DNA of 64,000 nucleotides from Nostoc commune NIES-4072 (GCF_003113895.1 NZ_BDUD01000001.1:3996037-4060036), one strand, 5' to 3'. Counted from the first letter of the stretch, positions 1-11,200 are shown. Numbers and translations are program-made. The notes: generated by a model from the letters alone, not told the origin.

Positions 1-663
1 GCTAGTTATATAGTGACTGGTTCTATTAATCAATCTTGTGTTGAAGCTGGCACTTCTGTGCATACAAAAAACTTGCTAGCCCAAGCGAGTATGGCAGATG
101 TAATTATGGCTCCTTCTGCTGATATGTTTGAAATGGGGGTAAAAGTACAACTGCTCAAACGCGGTACTCTTTTTCCAATGCGGGCGCAGAAATTGTATGA
201 CCTTTATAGAAGTTACAACTCAATTGATGAAATTCCACTTGAGGAAAGACAAAAATTAGAAGAGCAAGTCTTTGGCAGAAACTTGGAAGCTATTTGGCAA
301 GATACGGTTACTTTTTTCACTGAACGAGATCCAGAGCAAATCACTAGAGCAAACGATAATCCTAAGCGGAAGATGGCGCTAATTTTCCGTTGGTATTTAG
401 GATTGTCTTCTCGTTGGTCTTCTTCTGGTGAAAAAGGGCGAGAAATGGATTATCAAATTTGGTGCGGGCCTGCTATAGGTGCTTTTAATGAATGGGTAAA
501 GGAGTCTTATTTGGCTGAACCAAATGCACGATATGTGGTTGACGTTGCTCACCATATTATGACTGGAGCAGCTTATTTATACCGATTGCAAAGTTTGAAA
601 TTTCAGGGTTTGCAAATGCCAGCCCACTACCGTTACTATCGCCCAATTCCTTTAGTGTCTTAA
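1..663 (+). CDS. PfaD-family FMN-dependent enoyl reductase, C-terminal part (5' end outside window)
   Basis: The reading frame is open from base 1, before the first possible start (GTG at 13), so this is the 3' part of a longer gene. The visible ~220 residues match the C-terminal half of PfaD-type proteins of the 2-nitropropane dioxygenase/enoyl reductase fold. Typical stretches are the TGSINQ segment, SADMFEMGVKVQLL, the KLYDLYRSY segment, and the late WCGPAIGAFNEW and DVAHHIMTGAAYLYR segments. In polyunsaturated fatty acid synthases and some trans-AT or cyanobacterial PKS systems, PfaD homologues reduce the enoyl-ACP intermediate in trans. The next PKS (1501-8175) has DH and KR domains but no ER, so a trans-ER role is plausible; this is inference. 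The FMN-binding N-terminal part lies outside the window. Confidence 0.85.
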   Translation, partial: ASYIVTGSINQSCVEAGTSVHTKNLLAQASMADVIMAPSADMFEMGVKVQLLKRGTLFPMRAQKLYDLYRSYNSIDEIPLEERQKLEEQVFGRNLEAIWQDTVTFFTERDPEQITRANDNPKRKMALIFRWYLGLSSRWSSSGEKGREMDYQIWCGPAIGAFNEWVKESYLAEPNARYVVDVAHHIMTGAAYLYRLQSLKFQGLQMPAHYRYYRPIPLVS

Positions 664-1087
664 TACTGTTATACCAATTCTGTATGAAGATGCACAGAAC
701 ATTAAACGAACCGCCAAGTACGCCAAGAGCGCCAAGAATAGAGGGTTACTCCTAAAGTACAGCTTCACATTAAACTGGTATTACTTTATTTGTAGCAGAA
801 AACAAGTTGTATTCTTTATTGTTAGATTCTGCCTTCGTTTGCTCAAGTTTATCTATTGTCTAACTAAAAATACAAATTTTTGTAAAAATAGCATAATTTG
901 TTGATTTAGAACTGAAAAGTTAAAAGAGGTTGGTAGTTTTAGCTGAATAAGATAACTAAAAGTTCTTGATTGTATTCCCAAAACTTATTAATAAAAATCA
1001 AGATTAAATACTGCGAAGCTCTTAGTAATTCAGCAAATTAATTAACTACAATACATTTATTTTAAATAAAAATAAATTGCTTAATTT
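664..1087. other. Intergenic region with short STRR-like repeat
   Basis: This 424-base AT-rich gap separates the pfaD-like gene from the ACP gene. At 711-739 a 9-base unit built on CGCCAAG occurs three times, a typical Nostocales short repeat. The bases just upstream of 1088 are very A/T-rich and could hold the promoter of the ACP-PKS unit, but I see no clear -35/-10 pair. No protein-coding signal is visible. Confidence 0.5.
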
Positions 1088-1390
1088 ATGCAAATAAACC
1101 ACCTGATTACTATTTCAAATTCTGGACAGTCTCAAATTGCAGAGACTATTCAAGCTTGGTTAGTTAACCAGTTTGCCGAGCGGCTGGAAATTGATCCAGA
1201 AGATATAGATATTCATGAGCCTTTTGATAACTACGACTTAAATTCAGTAGAAACAATTATCCTATTGAAAAAGTTAGAAAATTGGCTGGGACGCAATCTC
1301 AATCCTACCCTAATCTTTAATTACCCAAATATTGCAGAACTTGCTAAACGCCTAGCTGAAGAAACTAGTGCAACAAGGCAGAAGGCATAA
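1088..1390 (+). CDS. Stand-alone acyl carrier protein
   Basis: A 100-residue acyl carrier protein. The phosphopantetheine site is at Ser53 in the YDLNSVET context, so an Asn replaces the usual Asp before the Ser. The following LENWLGRNLNPTLIFNYPNI segment has the usual helix 2-3 pattern of PKS carriers. It lies 110 bp upstream of PKS1, which lacks an N-terminal docking helix. That arrangement suits a discrete loading carrier delivering a starter acyl group to the PKS1 ketosynthase. A similar free ACP sits by the FAAL gene at 51886-52191. What loads this ACP is not visible; the FAAL at 52542-54398 is one candidate. Confidence 0.88.
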   Translation: MQINHLITISNSGQSQIAETIQAWLVNQFAERLEIDPEDIDIHEPFDNYDLNSVETIILLKKLENWLGRNLNPTLIFNYPNIAELAKRLAEETSATRQKA

Positions 1391-1500
1391 GAACAGAAAG
1401 CTGTGTTGAGTTAGAACTCAATTGTGAATACTCATTGTTCAGTATTCAGCACTATTTTAACGATGACAAAAATGTGGTGCAATCAAAGAAGGTAATTGAA

Positions 1501-4500
1501 ATGGAAGCGATCGCAATTATTGGTATTGGCTGCCGATTTCCTGGGGCAAAAGATCCAGAGGCTTTTTGGCAACTTTTGTGTAACGGAGTTGATGCCATTA
1601 CAGAGATCCCTAAAAATCGGTGGGATCTGGATAAATACTATGACCCAAACCCAGAAGTTATTGGTAAAACAAACTCGCGCTGCGGCGGTTTTTTGCAGCA
1701 AGTAGACCAGTTTGACCCTCACTTTTTCGGAATTTCGCCAAGAGAAGCCATGTCTCTAGACCCCCAGCAACGCCTCTTATTAGAGGTGGCTTGGGAAGCA
1801 TTAGAAGATGCTGGACAGGTGCGAGAACAGCTATCCGGCTCACGCACTGGCGTGTTTGTAGGTATTTCCACAAACGATTACACCTTAATTCAGGGAGAGG
1901 GTTATTCTCAGCAGATCCAAGGCTACGATCTGACCGGTAATGTGTTGAGCCTTGCTGCTGGTCGCCTTTCCTATGTATTTAACTTCAAAGGGCCAAGCAT
2001 GGCAATTGATACAGCTTGTTCCTCGTCACTTGTTGCAGTTCATCTGGCCTGCCAAAGTTTATGGAATAGAGAAGCTAGCATGGCTTTGGCTGGAGGTGTA
2101 AATATTATTGTTTCACCGACTGGACACATTGGTTTAACTAACCTAAAGGCTTTGTCTCCCGATGGTCGTTGCAAAACCTTTGATGCCGAAGCTAATGGTT
2201 ATGTTCGCAGTGAAGGGTCTGGTTTTATTGTCCTCAAACCTTTATCGCAAGCTCTGGCAGATAATGACCAGATATATGCACTGATTCGCGGCAGTGCGAT
2301 TAACCATGATGGACGCAGTAAGGGATTGACCGTACCTTATGGCCCTGCTCAAGAAGCACTGATTCGTCAAGCATTGGACAATGCCGGGGTGGCACCAGCT
2401 GATATTAGCTATGTTGAATTGCACGGTACTGGCACTCCTTTGGGAGATCCAATTGAAGCGATCGCTCTCGGAACAGTATTAGATACTAACCGCCCTGCTG
2501 GAAATTACTGTGCCGTCGGTTCAGTCAAAAGTAACATTGGGCATTTAGAAGCAGCCTCTGGCATCGCTGGTTTAATTAAAGTTGCATTATCTCTCAAGCA
2601 TCAACAGATACCACCAAATCTGCATTTTCACCAGCCTAACCCCTATATTCCTTTTGACACTCTACCCATCCGAGTGCAGCAGTATTTGACACCTTGGCCT
2701 CAAGGGTCTAGTCCAGCCAAAGCTAGCATTAGTTCTTTCGGGTTTGCAGGAACTAATGCTCATGTTGTCCTAGAACAGCCTCCCCAATCCGCAGATATAT
2801 CGCAACCGCAACAATCTTACTTACTACCCCTGTCAGCCCAGAGCCAGGAAGGTGTGAAATCACTAGCACAAGCTTATCAGAATTTTTTAGAAACTCAAAA
2901 ACCCGATGCTGTCTCACTGGCAGATATTTGTTATACAGCAAGTGTGCGACGCACTCACCATGAACACCGTCTGGCCTTGTTGGCTGATTCTCCCACACAA
3001 CTCCAAGAAAAGTTACAAGATTTTTTACAAAGCAAGTTAGAAACTAATCAATCTGCTAATCGCAAGCATCGCCGTCCGAAACTAGTTTTCGTTTTCTCCG
3101 GTCAAGGCCCGCAATGGTGGGCGATGGGTCGGGAGTTACTAGAACAAGAACCAGTCTTTCGCGCCACTATCGAGGAATGCGATACTCTAATCAAATCTCA
3201 TACTAATTGGTCTTTATTAGCAGAACTGACAGCAGATGCAACTCAATCTCGTTTGCAAGAGACAGAGATTGCCCAGCCAGCAATTTTTGCCCTGCAAGTG
3301 GCGCTTGCTCGTCTATGGCGTGCTTGGGGTATCGAGCCAAAAGCAGTAGTGGGTCATAGTTTAGGTGAAGTGGCAGCAGCCCACATTGCTGGTGTTCTGA
3401 GTTTAGCAGATGCTGTACAGCTAATCTGCGATCGCGGTCGCTTGATGCAACAAGCAACTGGCAATGGCAAAATGGCAGCAGTAGAATTGTCAGCAAAAGA
3501 CACAGAGTATTGGTTACGTGGGTATGAGGCAAGACTAGCGATCGCTGCTATTAATAGTCCCACTTCCACAGTAGTTTCGGGAGAACCTGCTGCCATAGAA
3601 TCATTTCTAGAGTTACTCCAACGGGAACAACCAACGGTTTTCTGCAAGTTGCTACCAGTGAATTATGCCTTCCACAGCCCGCAAATGTTACCCTTTGCTG
3701 AGGAATTGGTAGAAATACTAAATCAACTCCAGCCACAAGCAGCAAAGATTCCCATCTTCTCAACCGTCACAGGTAAAGGTAGTAACGGCGCAGATTTCGA
3801 TGCCGCCTACTGGGGATGCAACCTACAGCAACCCGTCCGCTTTGCACCAGCAATTGAGGAACTGGTAAGTGCAGGTCAAACTATTTTCCTAGAAATTAGT
3901 CCCCACCCAGTACTTTCGGGTTATATTTCCCAGTGTCTTAGTCATCTTGGTCAAGAGGGAACGGTATTATCTTCTCTGCGGCGCGGTCAGCCAGAAAGGG
4001 CAACGCTACTTAGTTCTTTAGGCAACCTTTATAATTTAGGATTTACCGTTGACTGGAAGCAACTATATCCATCTGAATGTCAGGTTGTTAGCTTACCCTC
4101 CTACCCTTGGCAGCGCGAACGGTATTGGTTTGAACCAAAACCCCAACAAAAGCCATCTTTCTTGCCAACTCGCAAGGCAAATCTGCATCCTCTGTTAGGT
4201 CAGCGAGTCCGTTCAGCCCTCAAGGAGACTTTATTCGAGTCTGAGTTGAACATTAATTTGCAACCTTACCTAGTCGGACATCAGGTTTACGATATGGTGG
4301 TTTTGCCAGGGGCAGCTTATTTGGAAATAGCCTTAGCTGGAGCAAAGGCAGCGCTGGGTTCAGGATTCAATTCTCTTGAACAGGTACTGATTCAGGAAGC
4401 ACTAATTATTCCAGAGGATGCTAGTCGGATTGTCCAGTTAATTCTGACACCTGAAAATGCTGGGCAAACTTCTTTCTATATCTTAAGCTTGGCAGACGAT

Positions 4501-7500
4501 GCTACTTCTTGGATACAGCACGCGACTGGAAAAATCAATGCTGTGCAGATACCAGTGCAAACATTTGTTTCTTGGAATGAACTCCAGGCATCCTTTGACG
4601 AACAATTATCAGTCGAGGCATACTATCAACAATTATGCGATCGCGGATTGCAGTATGGGCCAAGTTTTCAAGGAATTGAGCAACTCTGGCGACGTGAAGG
4701 GGAAGCTCTAGGACGAATTCGCCTGCCGCAGGCATTAATATCAGAAGCAGAAGCTTATCAGTTGCACCCAGTATTAGTAGATTCTGGTTTCCAGCTTTTG
4801 TTTGCCAGCTTGGGTAATGTAAAAGAAGGAGATACTTATCTACCAGTAGGTTTAGACAGTTTGCGGGTATACCGTCGCCCAGAAACACAATTGTGGATTC
4901 ATGGTCAAATTCGTCCCAAGGATGGTTCAAATCAGGAAACCCGCACGGGAGACCTACGCTTTTTCGATGATGCTGGACAACTCGTAGTAGAAATTGAGGG
5001 TTTGCACGTCAAGCGTGCGAAGCTTCAAGCATTGCAGCACAAAACACACGAGGATCTGGGTGATTGGCTTTACGAAGTGGAATGGCAGCTCAGAGTGCCT
5101 CAAAGCCAGTATCTGCCAGCAGACTACATACTCAGTCCCCTGCAAGTTAGCGCCCGCATCCAGCCCGATGTCCCTCAGTTATGCATTCAGCATGGACTGG
5201 AAATTTATGACGAGCTATTTTTTCAACGCGAGATTTTGAGTGGCGCTTACGTGGTGAAAGCTTTCCAGACAATGGGTTGGGAGTTTCATCCACAGCAGAG
5301 CTTCACAACAGGCGACATCGCAAAGCAGTTGGGTGTAGTAAATCAGTATCATCAACTACTGGGTAGGCTGTTAGAGATACTACAGGAAGAAGAGATACTT
5401 ACACAGGTAGGCTGCGAGTGGCAAGTTTGCCGAGTCCCTGAGAAAGCAGCTCCCGATGAAAGATATAAAGAACTTTTGGCTCAATACTCAACCGATGAAG
5501 CCGAGTTAACCCTACTTGCACAGTGCGGTCAAAAGTTGCCAGAGATTCTTAGGGGAGAGTGTGACCCACTACAATTGCTGTTTCCCCAAGGATCTTATGC
5601 TCCAGTAGAAAAATTGTATCAAAATTCACCAGGCGCAAAAGTGTTTAACCTGCTGGTGCAAAAGGCGGTGTCAATCGCCCTAGAGCGCTTGCCGGAGGGA
5701 CGAAAAATTCGGATATTGGAAATTGGTGCTGGAACTGGAGGGACAACATCTTATGTGCTGCCTCAACTGCCAGCAAATCAAACAGAATACGTGTTTACCG
5801 ACGTATCATATTTGTTTATGTTAAAAGCTCAGGAGAAGTTTTGCGATTACCCATTTTTGCAGTATCAGCTTTTAGACATTGAACAAGACATTGAAACCCA
5901 AGGATTTGCTCTCCATCAATTTGATGTGATTTTGGCAGCCAACGTGATCCATGCTACAAGTAATCTCCGACATACTTTGAACCATGTCCAGCAACTTTTA
6001 GCCCCAGAAGGGATGTTGGTATTGCTAGAGGGAACAGGTCGTCAGCGTTGGTTAGACTTAATATTCGGATTGACAGAGGGCTGGTGGAAATTTGCAGATA
6101 GGGATCTGCGACCCGTCTACCCCTTACTTGCGCCGCAACAGTGGCAAGATGTGTTGACAGAAATCGGATTTACAGAGACAACATCAATACCACAAATAGA
6201 GACTAACGATAGCACTTTATCCCAACAAGCTGTAATTATTGCTCGCGCTCCTGGGGTGAAGACGGAAACACCGCAGATGCAAATTATATCCCCTGCGCTA
6301 GAACCACAGAGCAGCTGGCTGATTTTTGCCGACAACAAAGGTATTGCTCAGAAGCTAGCTTCTCAGATTAAATCCCGTGGCGAAACTTGTGTTACAGTCT
6401 TTGCTGGCGAGTTTTATCAACAGTTAGGGGAAGGAGAATACAGGCTCAATCCAGAACAACCTGAAGACTTTCAGCAGTTACTCCAGCAGGTCGTGAAAAA
6501 TGCTCAACTGCCATGCCGAGGAATAGTTCACCTGTGGAGCTTGGACGCTGCGACACCAGAAGTGATGACAGCATCTGACTTAGAAGCAGCATCAGTATTA
6601 GGATGCCGCAGTGTACTTCACTTAGTTCAGGCTTTAGCCAAAGCAGAATTTTCTGAGTTACCGTCTCTGTGGTTAGTTACTCAAGGTGCTCAGGCTGTGG
6701 GTTCAGAAGCATCTCCCTTAGCAGTAGCTCAAGCACCTTTGTGGGGTCTTGGCAAAGTAATTGCCCTAGAGTATCCAGAACTTCATTGTGTCTCAGTAGA
6801 TTTAGATCCCGCAGATGCAGAGGCGAAAGCTCTATATGACCAAATCTGCTTGGGGTATCTAGAAAGCAAGGAAAATCTCGCCTTTCGTCAAGGACAAAAA
6901 TATGTGCCTCGTCTAGTGCGTAGCCGTAGACTTGAATCACAGTCTTTGTATTTGCAGCCTGATGCCACTTACCTGATTACAGGTGGTTTGGGAGGTCTTG
7001 GTTTACTAGTTGCCCAATGGCTGGTTGAGCAGGGAGCGCGACACTTAGTGTTGATGGGGCGTAGGGGCCCAAGCGATGAAACCGAAACTACCTTAAGCAA
7101 GCTTGAGCAGATAGGCGCTCAGATTCTGGTGGTTCAGGCTGATGTGTCTCAGTCACAGCAAGTGGCCAAGGTACTGGCAGAAATCACAACATCTATGCCG
7201 CCACTGAGGGGAATTATCCATGCAGCAGGCGTTCTTGATGATGCGGTGTTAGTACGGCAAGATTGGCAGCAATTTGCCAAGGTGTTGTCTCCAAAAGTGC
7301 AAGGAGCCTGGAATCTGCACACCCTCACTCAGAACATAGCTTTGGACTTCTTTATTCTATTCTCTTCAGCTGCCTCTTTGCTTGGCTCACCAGGTCAAGG
7401 AAATCATGCAGCAGCCAATACTTTTTTAGATACTCTAGCTTATTATCGGCGATCGCAAGGGCTGCCAGCTTTGAGCATCAACTGGGGGGCGTGGACTGAG

Positions 7501-8175
7501 TTAGGAGTTGTTGGGAAGCGCAACTTCAGCGAGGTGACGAGTATGCAGGGTGTAGGCACTATTACACCGAAGCAAGGGATACAGATATTAGAGAAGGTGT
7601 TTCAACATCCCTCTGCTCAAGTCGGGGTAGTACCAATAAACTGGTCGCAGTTTATGCAGAGATTTACAAATGATACTGTCCCAGCATTTCTTGCCGAGTT
7701 GGTGCGTGAAGTAGGCTTACAGGTAAAAGTTGAGCTAGTGTCGGTGCAACAACCTGAGTTTCTGGTGCAATTAGAGAAGGTTGCTCCCGATGCTCGTCAG
7801 GAAATTTTACTAGGTCATGTTCGAGACCAAGTAACTAAGGTTTTGGGTTTGAGTTCATCCCATTCTTTAGAGTCGCACAAAGGTTTCTTCGATATCGGCA
7901 TGGATTCTCTTACCTCCGTTGAGTTAAGGAACCGTCTTCAAACTTCTTTGGGACGCTCCTTGCCTTCAACATTAATCTTTGACTATCCGACTCTTGATGC
8001 TCTTGCCGGGTATTTAGTCAAGGAGATGTTTACTTTAGAGAACCCCACAAACTTTTATGCAACTTCCGAGAAAAATCAGCATGAACAGACTATCAACTCA
8101 GCAGAACTACAAGAGCTTTCCGATGAAGATGCTGAAGCATTACTGCTCAGGGAACTAGAAAGCATTAGCTACTAA
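1501..8175 (+). CDS. Type I polyketide synthase, KS-AT-DH-cMT-KR-ACP (PKS1)
   Basis: A 2224-residue modular PKS. The frame is open to a TTG at 1435, but ATG 1501 has an AGAAGG ribosome site about 8 bases upstream and begins directly with the KS fold ([15 protein letters not shown]). KS: Cys173 in DTACSSS, with HGTGT and NIGHLE histidines intact. AT: Ser620 in GHSLGE; the specificity box reads YAFH (residues 722-725), a hybrid of malonyl HAFH and methylmalonyl YASH, so the extender is uncertain. DH: His927 in an HxxxDxxxxP variant, and Asp1094. C-methyltransferase: LEIGAGTGG near residue 1405. KR: TGGLGGLG near 1825, but the catalytic Tyr position is His1969 (GNHAAAN). ACP: Ser2136. The C-terminus ends in an acidic docking-like tail. 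There is no ER; the upstream PfaD-like protein could supply one. Confidence 0.95.
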   Translation: MEAIAIIGIGCRFPGAKDPEAFWQLLCNGVDAITEIPKNRWDLDKYYDPNPEVIGKTNSRCGGFLQQVDQFDPHFFGISPREAMSLDPQQRLLLEVAWEALEDAGQVREQLSGSRTGVFVGISTNDYTLIQGEGYSQQIQGYDLTGNVLSLAAGRLSYVFNFKGPSMAIDTACSSSLVAVHLACQSLWNREASMALAGGVNIIVSPTGHIGLTNLKALSPDGRCKTFDAEANGYVRSEGSGFIVLKPLSQALADNDQIYALIRGSAINHDGRSKGLTVPYGPAQEALIRQALDNAGVAPADISYVELHGTGTPLGDPIEAIALGTVLDTNRPAGNYCAVGSVKSNIGHLEAASGIAGLIKVALSLKHQQIPPNLHFHQPNPYIPFDTLPIRVQQYLTPWPQGSSPAKASISSFGFAGTNAHVVLEQPPQSADISQPQQSYLLPLSAQSQEGVKSLAQAYQNFLETQKPDAVSLADICYTASVRRTHHEHRLALLADSPTQLQEKLQDFLQSKLETNQSANRKHRRPKLVFVFSGQGPQWWAMGRELLEQEPVFRATIEECDTLIKSHTNWSLLAELTADATQSRLQETEIAQPAIFALQVALARLWRAWGIEPKAVVGHSLGEVAAAHIAGVLSLADAVQLICDRGRLMQQATGNGKMAAVELSAKDTEYWLRGYEARLAIAAINSPTSTVVSGEPAAIESFLELLQREQPTVFCKLLPVNYAFHSPQMLPFAEELVEILNQLQPQAAKIPIFSTVTGKGSNGADFDAAYWGCNLQQPVRFAPAIEELVSAGQTIFLEISPHPVLSGYISQCLSHLGQEGTVLSSLRRGQPERATLLSSLGNLYNLGFTVDWKQLYPSECQVVSLPSYPWQRERYWFEPKPQQKPSFLPTRKANLHPLLGQRVRSALKETLFESELNINLQPYLVGHQVYDMVVLPGAAYLEIALAGAKAALGSGFNSLEQVLIQEALIIPEDASRIVQLILTPENAGQTSFYILSLADDATSWIQHATGKINAVQIPVQTFVSWNELQASFDEQLSVEAYYQQLCDRGLQYGPSFQGIEQLWRREGEALGRIRLPQALISEAEAYQLHPVLVDSGFQLLFASLGNVKEGDTYLPVGLDSLRVYRRPETQLWIHGQIRPKDGSNQETRTGDLRFFDDAGQLVVEIEGLHVKRAKLQALQHKTHEDLGDWLYEVEWQLRVPQSQYLPADYILSPLQVSARIQPDVPQLCIQHGLEIYDELFFQREILSGAYVVKAFQTMGWEFHPQQSFTTGDIAKQLGVVNQYHQLLGRLLEILQEEEILTQVGCEWQVCRVPEKAAPDERYKELLAQYSTDEAELTLLAQCGQKLPEILRGECDPLQLLFPQGSYAPVEKLYQNSPGAKVFNLLVQKAVSIALERLPEGRKIRILEIGAGTGGTTSYVLPQLPANQTEYVFTDVSYLFMLKAQEKFCDYPFLQYQLLDIEQDIETQGFALHQFDVILAANVIHATSNLRHTLNHVQQLLAPEGMLVLLEGTGRQRWLDLIFGLTEGWWKFADRDLRPVYPLLAPQQWQDVLTEIGFTETTSIPQIETNDSTLSQQAVIIARAPGVKTETPQMQIISPALEPQSSWLIFADNKGIAQKLASQIKSRGETCVTVFAGEFYQQLGEGEYRLNPEQPEDFQQLLQQVVKNAQLPCRGIVHLWSLDAATPEVMTASDLEAASVLGCRSVLHLVQALAKAEFSELPSLWLVTQGAQAVGSEASPLAVAQAPLWGLGKVIALEYPELHCVSVDLDPADAEAKALYDQICLGYLESKENLAFRQGQKYVPRLVRSRRLESQSLYLQPDATYLITGGLGGLGLLVAQWLVEQGARHLVLMGRRGPSDETETTLSKLEQIGAQILVVQADVSQSQQVAKVLAEITTSMPPLRGIIHAAGVLDDAVLVRQDWQQFAKVLSPKVQGAWNLHTLTQNIALDFFILFSSAASLLGSPGQGNHAAANTFLDTLAYYRRSQGLPALSINWGAWTELGVVGKRNFSEVTSMQGVGTITPKQGIQILEKVFQHPSAQVGVVPINWSQFMQRFTNDTVPAFLAELVREVGLQVKVELVSVQQPEFLVQLEKVAPDARQEILLGHVRDQVTKVLGLSSSHSLESHKGFFDIGMDSLTSVELRNRLQTSLGRSLPSTLIFDYPTLDALAGYLVKEMFTLENPTNFYATSEKNQHEQTINSAELQELSDEDAEALLLRELESISY

Positions 8176-8182
8176 GAACTGT

Positions 8183-8211
8183 TGTTGGATGGGCATTTTG
8201 CCCATCCAACA
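8183..8211 (+). repeat. Perfect 12-bp hairpin between PKS1 and PKS2
   Basis: TGTTGGATGGGC (8183-8194) pairs with GCCCATCCAACA (8200-8211) around an ATTTT loop, 7 bp after the PKS1 stop. No T-run follows, so it is not a classical terminator. It may be a dispersed palindromic repeat or an mRNA-stabilising or attenuating hairpin inside the operon. Confidence 0.7.
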
Positions 8212-8289
8212 CAACATCCCGCCAAGCAACGCCACGCCTCACTTGAAATTTTGGATTGCTTATGGGCCTTACTAATAAAGGAATTTGAT

Positions 8290-11200
8290 ATGAATAATAA
8301 TTTAGAAAACCCCCAATCTCTATCTCCAACAAAACGTGCGCTCTTGGCCTTGAAAGAAATGCAAGCCAAGCTAGAAGCAAACGAGCGTGCCCAGTCAGAG
8401 CCGATTGCCATTATTGGCATAGGCTGCCGATTTCCGGGCGGCGGCAATAATCCAGAAGCATATTGGCAGATGTTGCGTAATGGAGTAGACGGGATTACAG
8501 AGATCCCATCGGATCGATGGGATATTGATGCTTACTATGACCCAAATCCTGATGCCTTAGGAAAAATGTATATCAGGAAAGCTGGAATTTTAGAGCAGGT
8601 AGACCAGTTTGACCCGCAGTTCTTTGGGATTTCTCCTCGGGAAGCAGTAAATATGGACCCCCAACAGAGGTTACTCTTAGAGGTTAGCTGGGAAGCTCTT
8701 GAGTATGCAGGCATTGTGCCAGACAAGTTAATTGGTAGTCAAACTGGCGTGTTTGTTGGAGTGATGAATCTGGATTATTTTCAGATGGTTACTAGTCCAG
8801 ATTTGATTAATGCCCATACTGCCACAGGTAATGCCTTTAGTGTTACTTCTGGCCGATTATCTTATACCCTTGGTCTACAGGGGCCAAGCATGGCAATAGA
8901 TACAGCTTGCTCATCCTCATTAGTGGCGGTACATCTGGCTTGCCAAAGCTTACGGACTAGAGAGTGTAATTTAGCTCTCGTAGCTGGGGTAAATTTGATC
9001 TTAACGCCAACGGTGGCTATTAATGAATGCCGGGCAAAAATGCTAGCTCCCGATGGTCGTTGCAAGACATTTGATGCTAGTGCCGATGGCTTTGGGCGCG
9101 GAGAGGGCTGCGGGGTCGTGATTCTCAAACGCCTAAGTGATGCGATCGCTGATGGTGATAATATTTTAGCCCTAATTCGGGGGTCGGCGGTCAACCAAGA
9201 TGGTCGTAGCGGCGGTTTGACGGTTCCCAATGGCCCATCTCAGCAAGCAGTTATTCGCACAGCTTTAGCTAACGCTGGGGTAGCGCCCAATCAGGTGAGT
9301 TACGTTGAAGCCCACGGCACAGGCACATCTTTAGGAGACCCCATTGAATTGCGGGCCTTAGGAGCAGTACTAGCTCAAGGACGCTCTCCAGACCATCCTT
9401 TGATAGTTGGTTCAGCTAAAACCAATATAGGACACTTGGAAGCAGCAGCTGGAGTGGCGGGTTTAATTAAGTTAGTGCTAGCTCTACAACATCAAGAAAT
9501 ACCACCTCATCTACACTTACATAACCCTAATCCTTATATACCTTGGGCAGAACTGCCAATCAAAATTTCCACAGAACTCACTCCCTGGTCTTCGCCCAAC
9601 GGATCGCGCATCGCGGGTCTAAGTTCCTTCGGTTTTAGTGGCACTAATGCTCATTTGGTGGTTGAAGAAGCGCCAACCCGTCAGCAAAAGCCAAAGGAAG
9701 TAGAACGCCCCCTCCATCTGCTAACTCTCTCGGCAAAAACTGAAGGCGGATTACAGGAGTTAGCCAGTAAATTTTACACCGCACTCAAAGCCGATCCCGA
9801 TCTCAACTTAGCTGATGTCTGCTTTAGTGCCAATACAGGTCGCTCCCTGTTTCCTAATCGCCTAGCAGTAATAGCTGAAAATTCAGATCAGATATGCGAA
9901 CAGCTAGCAGCCTTCAGCAGTGGTAATCATCCATCGGGAGTATTGAGTGGGCAACCTCAAGACACTCGTCGGCCGAAGATTGCTTTTTTGTTCACCGGAC
10001 AAGGTTCCCAATATGTAAATATGGGACGCCAACTCTATGATACCCAGCCGACTTTCCGCCAAGCCCTAGAACGCTGCGATGCTATATTGCGCCCTTATCT
10101 GCCAAAACCCCTATTATCTGTAATTTATCCCGCAGCAGGTGAGAATTCCCCCCTTGACCAAACACTTTACACCCAACCAGCTTTATTTGCTTTGGAATAT
10201 GCTCTGTATGAGTTATGGCGTTCTTGGGGGATTGAACCGAATGCTGTGATGGGCCACAGTGTCGGCGAATATGTAGCAGCTTGTGTAGCTGGGGTGTTTA
10301 GCTTGGAAGATGGGTTGAAGTTGATTGCCCTTCGCTCTGGTTTGATGCAAGCATTACCACCAGGGGGTGAGATGGTGGCGGTGTTTGCCTCAGAAGAACA
10401 GGTAATCGCTGCGATTACTCCCTATACTCAGCAAGTAGCGTTGGCAAAGCCCGCCGTAGGCATCGCGGCGGTTAATGCCCCACAAAATATAGTCATTTCC
10501 GGTGAAGGGGTGGCTTTACAGGCGGTGTTAAAGGAATTAGAAGCCGAAGGAATAGTGACTCGTCCCTTAACAGTGTCCCATGCCTTTCATTCTCCTCTGA
10601 TGGAGCCGATGCTAGCGGAGTTTGAGCAGAAAGCAGCAGCAGTAATCTATGCCGCTCCCCGGATAGACTTAATTTCTAATGTGACTGGACAACTGGTGCA
10701 GCCAGCAGAAATAGGTCAAGCCAGTTATTGGCGTCGTCATCTGCGGCAGACGGTGCGATTTGCCGCAGGGATGCAAACACTCCAAGCCCTTGGGTATGAA
10801 CTGTTTGTGGAAATCGGCCCAAGTCCTATACTCATCGGGATGGGGCGGCAATGTTTCCCAGAAGGAACTGGGGTTTGGTTATCAAGCTTGCGCCGTGGAC
10901 AAGACGATTGGCAGCAGTTGCTCCAGAGTTTAGCCTCGCTCTATGTCCAAGGCGTGAAGGTGGACTGGTCTAGCTTTGACCACAATTATCAGCCCAGGCG
11001 CGTCCCTCTGCCTACCTATCCCTTCCAAAGAAAGCGTTATTGGGTTGAGAGCCAAGTACCTAAGCAGCCAGAAGTACAAATTCTATCAAACAAAAATGTT
11101 GAAGACCCGATTCACAATCTTTTACAATCTGGAGATAACCAACAACTAGCTCGGAAATTAGAAATAGTTGAACAACTGCCAGCAGCGCAAGTGCAATCCA

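Noticed and set aside
1435..1500. Upstream TTG start for PKS1
   Set aside because: The 22 added residues are not KS-like, and ATG 1501 has its own ribosome site at a normal distance.
8182..8289. Upstream TTG start for PKS2
   Set aside because: It would translate the intergenic hairpin; ATG 8290 has a good ribosome site and the usual docking start.
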